Source: Manduca sexta (Eukaryota; Arthropoda; Insecta; Lepidoptera; Sphingidae). From it: a stretch of 64,000 nucleotides of DNA. The notes under the pieces were generated by a model. The model had not been told where the DNA came from. It saw only the letters and a list, made by a program, of their open reading frames with translations, and did not search any database. Below are positions 10,216-21,977 of the stretch, piece by piece. The translations under genes and the position numbers were made by a program. Where the stretch lies: assembly GCF_014839805.1 (NCBI RefSeq), contig NC_051141.1, forward strand, positions 19,724,777 through 19,788,776, given 5' to 3'. Position 1 is the stretch's first letter; every line of letters begins with the position of its first letter.

Positions 10216-12067
10216 TATTATTTCAATGGCATCAAAACACCACATCTAACTTTGACTTGAAATTAGCTTTCTGAGATTCATATTCTAGATTTTTTTTCAA
10301 TAATATCTGTATTTATAATATTGTTTTTTGTTTTCAATAATATCTGTATAAATCTTCAAGTCACTGCTATAAGCGTTATTTATACGTAATCCGTGGATAG
10401 CGTTGTGAGTAGAACATTTAACTATCACTATATATATGTAAAAATTTATTTGAAATTGTGACATTTATCTGGTATGTCAGTAATATAGTGTAGTACATTG
10501 TATTGAAAAGGTTTTGCCACTGTTTAGTTTCTTACCTTCAGCTAGGCAGTTTTCTTGTCTACTTATTTTATGTTAAGTTACATTCAAATTTATATTACAA
10601 TTTATTCATGTTTGGCAACTAGCAAACATTTTTATATATTTTTTCTTGCATTACCTTGATTACGTATACTAAACGTGTCTTACGTTTCGTATAATTGCTT
10701 TCTTTTCTTTATAAATCTCTATTTGATGAAGCTGTTTAGAAAGTCCCACTGCTACAACACTGACATCGATTCACACCCAAATGTGTTTCCCAGAAGTCAA
10801 GTTCAAGGTCAATTGTTGTGTAATCATTGCCTCATTTATTCAGTAAACCGGTTTTAACAACGCTTTGGCATACAGATGTTAGTTTATAGCAAAAAGATGA
10901 CAAACGAATATTGAGATATAGTTTTGCTCGCAGTTTTGTTCGAGTTAGTATTTTTTATACATTACTTTCTAGGAAATATTTTTCGATTAAAGTCCGGCTG
11001 TTTGGCGGTCTACTAATGTCGGAATAGAGTACGATTATAATCGTATTTATATTAGTACGACGAACACAAATTAGGCGATTCCAAAAAAATCGATTTACGC
11101 TAAATTTCATTCAAAAATAGAGTTTAATATTTTAAACAGGGAGTCAATATGAGTTAAATAAAGATGTTTTTCAGATTTCGATTTTGTGACTAGTCTAATA
11201 AATAAAATAATAGCGTAATAAAGTAAAAAAGCGAACTAAAAATTTAATTCATTTTATTGGATAATATTAATCCATGAATATTTTAGGTTTACATTAGTGT
11301 TGAGTTAGTTCGATATTCATTGAAAACACTATCTCATGCATATATAATTGGTTACAGCCAGTACTGTCAATTACATTCAAATCACTAAGTTCGCATAAAA
11401 CCCGTACGAGCCAATTGACTCCGTCGGTTCACCTGCATCCCGATCCATCGTAATCCGTTCAATCGCTTATCACTTGATTACATTTCATAGCACACGATGT
11501 AATGTTTGAACACAAATTCTTCGCACTGATTAACATTCCATATACGGTTCGATAAATCGGTGATCATAGACGATTCAAATCGTATGGTAAAATCGTTGGT
11601 ATAATGCTGTTCGATTTTTAAATCGCTTCACATAATGTATTTATTATTTAATTATTTTTTCTATATTTTTATAATTGGAATTATTATTAAAACTTAAATA
11701 AATAGAGCTATGTAGCTTTGAGATTTTAAGATTTTCTTACAGAGCTAGTTACTTTTACCTATGATAAGCTATACAGCCCGTTCTAGCTTACATACAGGTC
11801 TTAATGAGGGCGAAATACTATCCTATCTCGTAAATTATCTCCTCGACTATACAATCAATTAAATCAGTGCTATGTGGTCATATCGATTTGTCGGAGAATT
11901 TGGCTATTGAGTATTCGATTCATAATGAACTTTCTATTGACTCGGTGGAAATTAACTTGTACTGAAATTAAATTTGCAATAAGTACCATGTGGTATTTCA
12001 GCAATTCAAAACGTCTTTATATTCAGGGCCTTTTTGAGTACTATAAAATTGTTATTACGTCTTTTGG
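10216..12067. other. Intergenic stretch, nothing supported
   Basis: AT-rich DNA. The short frame at 10675-10857 has no homologous look, no splice context and biased hydrophobic content typical of AT-rich chance frames. Confidence 0.3.
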
Positions 12068-12256
12068 TTAAACACTAAAGAGTAATATCGATAAGTTTTG
12101 TACTTTTTCAATACAGAAAATCTCAAAGTTGTGACGTAAGACTCCGATAATAATGATCGGCTTTGCCGGTCTGAACTCGGGCGCGTTGATTTTGAGGAAC
12201 ACAAACTTCAAGGTCTTAGGGATGAGGTTGCGTCCTTGTTCCCGGCTCCTTCCCAT
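12068..12256 (-). pseudogene. Exon-like or transposon-derived coding fragment
   Basis: The minus strand is GC-rich from about 12290 to 12135 and opens as MGRSREQGRNLIPKTLKF, then VFLKINAPEFRPAKP, before running into AT-rich sequence. The abrupt composition change inside the frame suggests that only the first 45 or so residues are real. No introns, domain motif or neighbour supports a host gene. I read it as a piece of an old mobile element whose class I cannot tell. Confidence 0.3.
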
Positions 12257-12799
12257 CGTGCCAAGGACGTGCCTTGATATTGGGTGTCATGAAATTGAAT
12301 ATATTGTGAGCATCATTCTGGATATTTATATCACGTGGTTAATTTATAAACACAGTACAGATAGTAAATAATGCTACAACATGTTCACAGGAATTTAATA
12401 TAATTGCGGCAATACAACGTCTCGTTCAACTACGATTTTATTATAGACTTTTGTTGCTTCTTTGTAGTTTTGCTGTTAAACTGTGAACAGTGGTGTTGGT
12501 AATATGTTTATTAATGCACTACATGTGTAATTCTACTCTTTACTTATTTAATGTGTAACTGTTTTCTGTTCCTCTTGAATAAAATAAAAAATAAAAAAAA
12601 AAGCTGATACATACGACTTTTAAGGTATGCACAGCATTCTCAAACGAAAAAAGTCTAGATAAAATTACTAATTAAAATTACAAAATTCCATAAGACTAGA
12701 AAATACTATAAAACAGAGCTTCGTTTCTGGAGTAAAATGAGAGAAAAACAACAATAAAATTTGAAAATAGTAACAATGATATAACTGAAAAATGAAATA

Positions 12800-12866
12800 T
12801 CACTCTCCGACCCGGGATTTGAATCTGCGACCGCAAACTACGCCACCGGGGCAGATAGAATGGAGC
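12800..12866 (-). repeat. Family C SINE, tRNA-like head only
   Basis: Only the head remains: on the minus strand, tggcgtagtttgcggtcgc followed by a B box reading gattcaaatcc and ccgggtcgg. The body is missing. Confidence 0.6.
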
Positions 12867-12869
12867 GCA

Positions 12870-13995
12870 ATTGTTTACATTCATTACGGGGAAGTTTTAT
12901 TGGCTCGAACAGAAATATTGGTTTGAAATGCAAATTGCGTTTTCAGTAGAAATGGGAGCAATTGTAGCCACCGGATGGGCTGTTGATTACGGATGTTTAT
13001 ATGGTTCATTATATCTATTATGGCCTAAAGTTATTGCCTCTGCTTCGACGATCGATATGTTTTAAAATGCTGAATGTTATCTATACAATAGATAACTAAT
13101 ACTTCGTGAAGAGTTTTCTTGGAAGTCGCTTTTTCCTTTAAAAGTAGCTATTTAATACCTGTGTCGGTTTAGTTTGCACTCATTTCGGATTAAACTAGGT
13201 GAAACTCTTTAGCTGGATTTCTATGTCTTCCAGTTTATAAACATCACCAAACATTTTTTTAAAACCTGTTACATTCTACTATTCTTAGTTAAAATAAACT
13301 TATGTCTCCCAAAAGGTCGAGATGATCCCGTTAAAATTCAATAATAAAGTTATGGCGTTCGAAGGCTCCGTTAATGAAGTTATCGTGGTATCGAATTTTG
13401 TGGATGTAACCTAGTATTGTGACAGCTAACGATTTTAACGAAAATATTTGATTAAAATAGAGCGTATGCGTGAGAACAGATTAAAAAAGTGCAAAATGAA
13501 AATACAACTATTCGGATTTTCGCGGTGTAAATATATTTTTATTTTAAGTCTAACATTCGCGTAAACATAAGAAATCATTAAGTGCGAAATTGTGAGGAAA
13601 AGCGTGAAAAAATATTTTATAAATAATATAATATTTTTTTCTTGCTAGTGTTTACAGGTCGTGTTATTTAAAATTATATAACTCATTCGCTTATTTTTTT
13701 TTTTTTTTTTGTCGATCTATAACATAGAATATATAATTCAGATACAATAAGTAAAATATTATTCGTTACACGTGATTCATTGTTATAACTTTATGATACT
13801 AGCACAAAATACATGTCGGATATTAATATTTTGACCTTTATTTCGTCCCCCTTGTTCATGGCACGGGTAGAGAGTATTCCAGAGTCGATGCTTATCGATC
13901 AGGTCATTCCCATATTTTATTTTGTTTTCTATTAGCAGTATCGATGGTAGAAAGGCGTCTTCGTAACAGCCCTGGTGTTTGAATTAAAATCTTGA
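12870..13995. other. Intergenic stretch with a family E tail
   Basis: Mostly unique AT-rich DNA. Positions 13500-13577 match the end of family E (ctaacattcgcgtaaacataagaaa). A T-run lies at 13694-13710. Confidence 0.4.
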
Positions 13996-14034
13996 AATAT
14001 AACTATTTTTGCTTATTTTTATCGCGGTTTTATA

Positions 14035-14345
14035 TATTCTTTATAAAAACGCGCCCTGAATGACAAGACGGGCTTGCCGTTCACCCGATGGTAAGCGATA
14101 CGACCGCTCATAAATAGTCGAAATACCATCCAACACCTTGAATTACAAAGTATTGTTTGGTATTCCACTGCGCTTACCATCCTGTGATATGAGATGTTAA
14201 GTCCCATTATGTCCAGTAGTTACACTGGCTTCAACGTCCTTCAAACCGAACGCAACAGTGACTACACACTGCTGCTTGCCGGCAGAAATAGACATTGCGG
14301 TAGTACCTACACAGGCGGACTCTCACATATGAGTGACCTACCACC
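14035..14345 (+). repeat. Family B interspersed repeat, copy 3
   Basis: It runs from gcgccctgaatgacaagacgggcttgcc to gagtgacctaccaccag. A family E copy follows within 20 bp. Confidence 0.85.
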
Positions 14346-14359
14346 AGTACATTATCATG

Positions 14360-14556
14360 TTCTCCCGATGTTTTGGAAGACTTTACACCCTTCAGGGTAG
14401 GGGGGCTAACTGACGAGGTGTGATCACGGACGTGACCACGAAAGCTGTTAAATCTTCGAATCTTCGTGAGAAAATGATATGAAAAACCGCCATAAAATCC
14501 ATAAAGAATATTATTTTAATCTCTAACATTTGCGTAAACATAAGAAATCTTTATTA
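14360..14556 (+). repeat. Family E retroposed repeat, copy 3
   Basis: It contains gtgaccacgaaagctg, a decayed cgtgagaaaatga, aaaaccgccataaaatcc and the terminal ctaacatttgcgtaaacataagaaa. It directly follows a family B copy. Confidence 0.75.
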
Positions 14557-15003
14557 AGATCTTATGAGAGATCTCCTTTATGCTTGTCATGCATCTCATG
14601 TTGCATAATAAAACTCAGATACGATGCGGATATTTCTTTGCTTTGGTTCTTTGTAAGGAGTAACTGACTAGAAGGCGCAATGAGCTTATTTTATTTCTAA
14701 AATTGAATGTCAAGAGTAGTTGAAATATCAATTCCAATTTATTTATATTTATTATATGTTACTATGTAAATATTTTCATGTAGGTTTCATGTGTCTGCCG
14801 TCAAGTAAACTATTTACGCGTACTGTGTGCTATCATAATTATTGTATATAGGATATTTTAGGCATTATAATAACTAGATCCTACTTATATAATAGATTAT
14901 TAACGAAGATGTAGGAATTTGATTCAAAGTACTGCCTTTATAGAAATTTGTATACATTCATTGCCTATAAGTCATAAGCGACTATTCATAACATCTGTCA
15001 AAA

Positions 15004-15249
15004 TCTATATATATATATATAACAATGAATCCCTATTTCCCTTGGTCACGCCATCAGGCGTGAACGTCTGGACCGACTTCACAATTTTTTGTTGTTGTGT
15101 TTGTTATGTCAGGAGAAGGATCTTATTACAGAAAAGTAAGAAAGTTGAGCGGAACGTTAGAAAATTTAAGAAAAGTAATTTTCAGCGATTGACCGAATGC
15201 GTGCTGTAAATTCATAGTTAAGACGGGACAACGTCTGTCAGTCAGCTAG
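15004..15249 (+). mobile_element. Small non-autonomous Helitron
   Basis: The element starts with TC (tctatatatatatat) and ends in CTAG. Between the end of its body and CTAG lies a short hairpin, AGACG-ggacaa-CGTCT, about ten bases before the terminus. The base before it is A and the base after it is T, the A|T insertion preference of Helitrons. It makes no target-site duplication, as expected for the class. It has no Rep/helicase frame, so it depends on an autonomous relative. The 96-codon frame overlapping it is not a gene. Confidence 0.8.
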
Positions 15250-15250
15250 T

Positions 15251-16149
15251 AATTAATAAAAATAAATATAATTCAATGATAATTTATAATATCCGATAAA
15301 CTTCGAATAAACTCCGTTTTAAAAGTCAGACATCCCTTTTATCCTAAATCGGCCGTTATGCTTCAGTTGCATCTGAAACATTTTATTAATCACACTACAA
15401 TTGGAATTGAAATATAAAATTGGATATATTCAATAATTCGGATACTATAATGGAGCTTATTGACGCGAACAAACGTGCGGATCGTGTTAAATTCGGATAT
15501 TTAAATATAAATGGGTGTTGTCAATTTTATTTGGATGGAAAGTAGATTCGTTAAATTGATGTTGAATCTAACAAACAGCACAAAGGAAGATCAGCGCTGG
15601 CTTTACTGTCAGCATACTGCTGAGTTAGAGTCTTTTTTATGACAAACATAGTTTTAAGTGTTTTTGTTATGTATTGTGTGTAACATGTGTTTGATGCAAA
15701 ATAATTTCTTTTCTTTCTTTCTGATGTGTTATAAAAATCAGACTGAAACTAAAAGTAATATATATAATATGAATTCATAAATAATTATTAAAATTGTAAC
15801 TAGCGTAGTTACTATCCTATCTCCATTTAATTTAGATCTCCAAGCTGTAAATGGGGCGTTCTCAGTAAATGTCAGAATATTTGTGCGAGATATTTCATAT
15901 CTAGGACCCATTCATTCAGTTTTCATTGAATGCCACGTATTTTCATTTCTTGATATAACATGCCGGTTATTAAAGATAAATGCGGCTTCGAGTTTAAGAT
16001 AGTTCAAGCGTTTCTATCTAAATAAATTTAACTGCGATCTTATACTGTTTATAATAAAATGGTTTATAATTTTTAATACGTTTTTATTAATCTCGTGTAG
16101 TACACATAATGAAAATCGTTCGGCAATCAAAGCCATATACGTAGGAAAA
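15251..16149. other. Intergenic stretch, nothing supported
   Basis: Unique AT-rich DNA without repeat-family matches or exon-like blocks. Confidence 0.3.
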
Positions 16150-16450
16150 TCGATATATATATGTACTACGTACTAGATTTGGCGTTCCGAACATTCACTG
16201 CGTTCAACTGAACTGAACTGTCATCCATTCAAACTGATTTTAGTATGGTGTCAATATTGATCCTTGTGGTTGTTTACGGAGTGGCGCTCGTGGATTTGAA
16301 TAAAAAATATTATACAAATAAGTAAAATTATTTGTTATTTAAGTGAATAAATATGTTATAAAAATGACGTTTTGGTTGCCATTATAGTTCAGATTTTGAA
16401 CAAATAGTTTATATGGATGTTCGTGTCTATAGAATATACGTTAATACGTA
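16150..16450 (+). repeat. Family D interspersed element, copy 2
   Basis: It starts atcgatatatatatgtactacg and ends ctatagaatatacgttaat. It is close to full length, with small internal deletions compared with copies 3 and 6. Confidence 0.85.
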
Positions 16451-16672
16451 GGAAATAATATGAATACCATAGAGGGTCAACTATGTTTCAGATAGCGGTC
16501 GTCGCTTCCCTCCGTCACGCTCAGTGTAAACACAACATTATAATAATTATGCATTAGTAATTATTGTGTAAATACAAACAAGTGCGAACTCATTTGGAAA
16601 ACCATAATATTAACATGTGCATATATCTTAATATAGTTCTGGTTAAATGACATTGCAGCTATGTATATGTTT

Positions 16673-16860
16673 TTTTTATTGCTTTGAATGACGAGTCGAG
16701 CTTGCCGATCGCCTGATTGTAAGCGATACGCCCATAAATAGTAAAAACATAACCCAACACCTTGAATTACAAAGTATTGTTTGGTATTCCACTGCGCTCG
16801 ACATCCCGAGACATGAGATGTTAAGTCTTATTATAACCAATAGTTATACTAGATACAATT
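16673..16860 (+). repeat. Family B repeat, copy 4, truncated
   Basis: It contains tttttattgctttgaatgacgag to atagttatactagatac and stops about 190 bp in, missing the second half. Confidence 0.8.
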
Positions 16861-16916
16861 TTCTGTTTCCATTTTAATAAATTTTATTAGATAATCCACA
16901 GGTTTGAAACTCGTTA

Positions 16917-17127
16917 TGTGCGTATTTTTTTTGACTGCTTACTTTAACGGTGAAGGAAAACATCGTGAGGAAACCTGCACACCAGAGAAGTTCGAATGTG
17001 CGTGAAGTCTAATCCGCACTAGGCCAGCGTGGTGGATTAAGCCCTAATCCCTCTCAGTGCTAGAGGAGGCAAGTGCCTAGCCGTGGGGCAGTATATAATA
17101 CAGGGCTGATATTATTATATTAGATAA
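16917..17127 (+). repeat. Family A SINE, 5'-truncated copy
   Basis: The tRNA-like head is absent. The body from aacggtgaaggaaaacatcg to tacagggctgatattatt is intact. Confidence 0.85.
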
Positions 17128-17413
17128 TATAATTTTTTATTCATAGTTCGCGTCGAGGAGCACTCCTTAAAAAGACAACGATAACAAAATATTTCACTTT
17201 ATTATAAAAGTTGCGTTTCCACAGTCAAGATTGATAAGTTTAAAATACTTCTGCAATAACAGTTTGAAACGCTCGCGGATTTTAACTAGCGCTATGAGAT
17301 AACTTTGTGATGTTGTATTGTTTTACTCGACGGTGCCTCCTGGAGGTTTTTGTTAGAAATATGTAATAAGTTTAAAGCTCAGTTGTTTTATTTTGGATTG
17401 AAATAGTGATTAG

Positions 17414-17566
17414 AGAATAAATTCAAGTTTAAGACGTGCGGCAGACCGCGCTGCACGCTGCAATGTAGCAATTCTGACAATGATTTTTATAGAAAACAAT
17501 AGTGGCGCCTGCAGCTGTCTGCACCTCATCTCAGAGCTTGTAAGATTGATTTTGTTTTGTTTTTAA
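17414..17566 (+). pseudogene. Open GC-rich block ending near a donor, origin unknown
   Basis: From 17414 the plus strand is open for 50 codons. A GC-rich part begins RRAADRAARCNVAILTMIF and reaches CSCLHLISEL just before GTAAGA (17540), a good donor sequence. Continuing without splicing, it stops at TAA 17566. No acceptor with a pyrimidine tract precedes it. It may be an exon, but the composition would also fit a decayed retrotransposon. Confidence 0.2.
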
Positions 17567-17764
17567 ATACACGAGAGATTAATTATACAGACTGCTATGA
17601 AACAATCCAGTGCAAACTCCGTCAACTCCTTTTAGTCAGGACTGACTTTATTGTCACCCTGAGCCCATCTTCATCTGTCTCTAACTACATTTTAAATCAC
17701 ACAAAATTATTACACTAATAGAGAACATTGCAATAAGTGTAAAGCGAATATAACTTACACAGTA

Positions 17765-17890
17765 AAGTGACCCCACTGCATCTGATGGTAAGCAAAGTGG
17801 GATTCAAATTGAATGTCGACTGACATGATTTGATTATCCCTCGCCAGTCGACACAATTATGCCGGCTAGCTTCACCCCAGTTAAATGTTT
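17765..17890 (+). repeat. Family F repeat, partial copy
   Basis: It contains gtgaccccactgcatctgatggtaagcaaagtggg followed by cgactgacatgatttgatt...cagtcgacacaattatgccgg and then ends. Confidence 0.7.
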
Positions 17891-17894
17891 ACAC

Positions 17895-18700
17895 ATGGCC
17901 TCCCTCCCACTCATCCAATTTAAGTAGGCAAAAGCTTAAATGAAAGAGCTCATTTCAGTGAGTGTAGTTACAAGAAAGAACCACGCACCTTAATTAGAAC
18001 TTGAGATACAGGAGAAGGCAGCAACAAAAACATAGGAAATGTACACGAGGAAATGGCGTTTGAATATAAATCGTTAAGGATGAGAATTGTCTGATTTTTA
18101 ATACTTAGTGACAAATAGCTAGCTCACTGTTATTAGATCCTATGTTACTTTTAATTTATATTGATAAAATGAGATTAAAAATTGTCACGTTTGTTAATTA
18201 GAAATATCAATAATACGTGGTTTGCCCTTTAATTCCCCTTCGGAATTTTTGGAAAATTTCACTAGGAATGACTAGAAAAATGAATATATATAATTCAATT
18301 TGCACATCAAATATAACAGAACTCTGTAATAGTGAATGAGCAAATACGGCATTAATACTATTCATAAAAAAATCACATCAGTTGAGTAGACTTTTTTTTT
18401 ACTTTAGTTTAATATCTAGATATATTTTTTTAATAATAATCTACTGAAAAATAAAACATACATATATTATATAACTTTAAATTGATGAAGAATGGCACGC
18501 GTTTTAGCATTACAACCACATTCCTCAGCAAAGACATTTAGTACGAAAGCTCGCAGCGACGGAATTTCACTCATACCATCACAGATAACAGCCGACACTT
18601 TAACCGTCTAGAACACAAGTTAAATACATTGTTTTATGTACTAATTACCGCCCTCACTCCCGCTTTATAAAAAAAAACAATTTCGTATTAAACAGGACAA
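17895..18700. other. Intergenic stretch, nothing supported
   Basis: AT-rich, no family matches. The GC content rises a little near 18490-18650 without a convincing frame. Confidence 0.3.
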
Positions 18701-18704
18701 TATT

Positions 18705-18861
18705 TTATATTACAGGGCAATACCCGCCATGATGACATTATAGGGACAAAATAATCTGGTCCTTCTATCATATCTGTGCTGACGATAATGGCGGTTGTAA
18801 CCGATATATCGCTATATCCGGCGTGGTTATAACCGATGTCGTTATACCCGGTTTCTACTGT
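18705..18861 (+). mobile_element. Possible end of a pogo/Tigger-like DNA transposon
   Basis: The stretch ends in ggttataaccgatgtcgttatacccggtttctactg followed by TA. Read inward on the minus strand this is CAGTAGAAACCGGG followed by tandem tataacgacatcggttataac motifs, which is how pogo-like ends usually look (CAG start, TA target). No matching opposite end or transposase was found, so it is a solo or truncated end. Confidence 0.4.
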
Positions 18862-18931
18862 ATTTACTATAGGTATAGGTTAACTTTAAGATTTAAAGGA
18901 GTTATGCACACGGGCGTCATACGTTTTTATT

Positions 18932-19215
18932 GTTCTGAATGAACAATAAAAAAGAAAACTTGCTGTTCGCCTGATGGTAAGCGATACAACCGCCGATAAA
19001 TAGTAGAAACACATCCAATGTCTTGAATTACAAGTATTGTTTGGTCTTCCACTGTGTTCACCATCCTGTCATGAGATGTTAAGTCTTATTATGTCCAGTA
19101 GTTACACGAGCTACAATGTTCTTCAAACCGGAACACAACAGTGATTACACACTGCTGCTTGGCGGCAGAAATAGACAATGCGGTGATTCCGGCGGCAACA
19201 GGCGGACTCTAATAT
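18932..19215 (+). repeat. Family B interspersed repeat, copy 5
   Basis: It runs from ttgttctgaatgaacaataaaaaag through cgcctgatggtaagcgatac to ggcggactct. The 60-codon frame at 19116 is within and just beyond it and is not a gene. Confidence 0.8.
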
Positions 19216-19960
19216 ATCTACCTACAAGACATAATTTATTAGGAAGTTTTTCATCAATAATATCGCTTAGGCAAACTAAATTCAAGATTAATATGTAGCC
19301 TAAGTTTTAAGGTAAACAGTATGAGTTGAATGCGTGTAAAGGAATTTCAAACACGTGTTGCCAGCAAAGCAAAATTTGCTATGATATTATAGTTGCCAGT
19401 CTTTGATGTTTAGATGTTTGTAAGAAGCAAATAGAAGGTATAGAAACACAAATAAATAAACAACGAATACAACAGAAATGAAATATTAATATTATCTATA
19501 AAAAACACTTTATCATTTTTATTTGCGCCCACTTTGACACCTATACCGAAATAACTTGAAGCCTTTTTACGGAGTGATTACATACATATCTTTAATAAAA
19601 CATCGTAACCTTGAGTCTGTATATTTATAGAAAAGTTATTAAAAATATAGGTAGTGACTAAATATCCATAGCTAACAGCATTTTTTAAATTCTTTCCTGA
19701 CTTTATTTTTTTCTGTGTGTTCACAGCTCCGAAACTATTGAACGGATTTTCGGGTAGTTTTCACTGGTGGATAGAATATAATACAATACATAATCATTGG
19801 TCTCATTTTCTCCCGGTAACCGTCTTGAGCCGAGGTTCGTAACCCGTTAGTGGGAGAAAATTCATTAAAAATATTTTTAGTAAATTTCAAATATATTTTT
19901 ATTAATAAACATTTCTATATAGGATAATTTTGACGTTGCGCTACTAAATTGTATCTCATA
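19216..19960. other. Intergenic stretch with repeat fragments
   Basis: Unique AT-rich DNA except 19735-19870, which carries ctattgaacggatttt and gagccgaggttcgtaacccgtta. The second motif recurs, inverted, near 61240 (gagccgaggtctgaaacccgtta), so it marks an additional minor repeat family. Confidence 0.35.
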
Positions 19961-19964
19961 TTTG

Positions 19965-20285
19965 AAACTTATTTTTTGAAAATAACACTACAATAAGTTA
20001 CTTGAATCGTAGATGTAAAATGAAATAGTGGAAGTTGCAAACAAAAAAAATATATTTTTTTTAATTCTCACGCCCTAATGTTACTACTACTAAATTCAGA
20101 AATACACAAGCACACGCCATATTCACGCTAAACTATTAAATGATCAATAATTGAGAAAATCATGACCGTGATTTTTGGTCAAAATATTCGTTATTCACGG
20201 ATGATTTTTGGCACAATGTTAGAAGAGGTAAAGTACGAGTACCTACGGTTTCATTAATATTGAAATGATCCTGTATATTAAACTT
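19965..20285 (+). repeat. Family G interspersed repeat, copy 1
   Basis: It is paired with 30780-31105 by ataacactacaataagt, cgtagatgtaaaa, cacacgccat, gtgatttttggtcaaaatat and ggatgatttttggcac...atgttag, in the same order and spacing. It is non-coding and its class is unknown. Confidence 0.7.
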
Positions 20286-20822
20286 GTCAGGCGCTCCGTC
20301 GTGCTAACCAACACAATATGTAGTAAATGTGTTATAGTTGTTCTGTGTGTTGTTTTTCGTGTACAATATTAACGTCAGAATAAAACGAGACAAAGTTGTG
20401 TAAATATGATAAATGTATACAGAGTTTGTTAGATTCTATATGTGTAAAGCATATTTAAACCTGATTGTTATCCTATATCGGGAATTTTATTCTGATTCGG
20501 AATTATTTTTTACTATCAGGAAGTTCTAGTCTAGTTTTGTAGCGCTAACGGGGTTTCGAATCCACTAGTAAATAAAATTTTATATATAATAAAAACAAGA
20601 CTGCATGCTTAATGGACTGTTGACAAAGTCTTATGCACAAAATTATATTTTAATGTACAGTTACTTACACTAGGTGTAGTATAGTAAGATTTCCATGAAA
20701 TATACGTAACTGAGCTGTAACTCAATTCATTTAAGGTCTAAATTTGCATACATCAGTCCACGCATACTATCACTGGCAGTTGTTCGAAGCTTACAATACG
20801 CAAGCCAGCCAGCACAATGACG

Positions 20823-21068
20823 TTATAGGGCTAATTCGCTAACGAGAACCCGGAAAATCGATGCTTGACCCTTTTTCGGCGGCCTACTCCCGCGCGGAGG
20901 GGCCATATTTCCACTCCACTGGACATTTGGCTCACGTGGAGAGCTGTAGCGTGTGCGAAGCGGTTCATATGCATTTTGTTTTGGATGTGCTGAGACTACG
21001 GTCCGACTGTTATCCCCCGTGAAGGTCGCTCTATTGGACAAGCAATACGGGTTATTTTTATAAAACAT
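20823..21068 (-). pseudogene. GC-rich frame of probable transposon origin
   Basis: The minus strand is open for 81 codons with a basic, proline-rich middle (APPRGSRPPKKGQASIF). The left flank (agcacaatgacgttataggg) resembles the flank at 18735 (catgatgacattataggg), which suggests the same repeat environment. There is no domain I recognise and no splice sites fit. It may be the edge of an old mobile element. Confidence 0.25.
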
Positions 21069-21337
21069 AATTAATTCTACTCGGAATCGAATCGAAAGTC
21101 TTACAGTTTATAGCATACCCACGGCACTTTATCAAGCGCATCATTATAATCTGTTAATCCAATAAAACGATATTCAGTTGTTTTAAAATTCTTACCAATC
21201 TATAAACTTACGATGTATATTAAAGGTATAGTACACGTTCGTTATAGTATATTTAAATTGAATTATAAAAAAAATCTTCTGCCAAAAGTCCCACCCGCTT
21301 GAACCTTACGCCGCCGTCCGAAGGTGTCCCAGAGGCG

Positions 21338-21592
21338 TCAATTAAATCTTTTCATAGCGTTCTGCTCGGGTGGCAAAGGAATTGTGGCCCTAAATTGCTT
21401 ATCACCCAATTTCTGTTCAACATTTGGAACTCGAGGACAATTTCCCCTTCGAGCTTCGTGTTCAAAAACGATCAAGGCGAATAGTTTATACAATCTATTG
21501 CAGCCGAAACATTGTTCCGTGAAAATTGTTGTGCGACTAGATGAGACGGGTAAGCTTTTGATTGCAGGTGATACGACAGAGCATAGACTGAA
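21338..21592 (-). CDS. Exon-like open block, either strand possible
   Basis: On the minus strand 84 codons are open without an ATG at the start and end in TGA at 21338. They include a CxxC pair (EQCFGCNRLYKLF) and end with ATIPLPPEQNAMKRFN. The plus strand of the same block also has an open frame (21324-21656, 110 codons, with VKIVVRLDETG). Composition is more balanced than the flanks. It could be an exon, an exonised transposon piece or a decayed element; two opposite open frames over one block make the call unsafe. I do not recognise either product. Confidence 0.3.
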   Translation of the reverse strand, partial: FSLCSVVSPAIKSLPVSSSRTTIFTEQCFGCNRLYKLFALIVFEHEARRGNCPRVPNVEQKLGDKQFRATIPLPPEQNAMKRFN

Positions 21593-21977
21593 CTACCTCG
21601 GTATTTCAAGGCAGTTCTTGGACTTCACAAATTATTTCCATGTGAACAAATTCTAAGGGACGTTTGATGTCAACTAACTTAAAATGGAGTTACTAAGTTC
21701 ATTAGGAAGTTTTAGTACATTATCAATAGTGTTGCTAGTATCTTAGTTGCTACTGTCTTAATACTTACGAGGCGTTTAACATTAATCTTGATGCTTGATC
21801 GTCCAAAATTTAGTAAAAATAATAATTACCGAGCTTAATGATCAATTGAATGAAACAATGCAGGACGTACTAAATCATATTACGAATGCACTGATAAAAT
21901 TATATTAAGTCATGAGTCAGTAATTGTCTGTGGAAGGTGTTATTAATGGCAATTGTCTCGACCTCGACCCGCGTGAT

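Noticed and set aside
14919..15209. 96-codon plus-strand frame
   Set aside because: Its second half lies in the small Helitron, and the first half is AT-rich chance frame.
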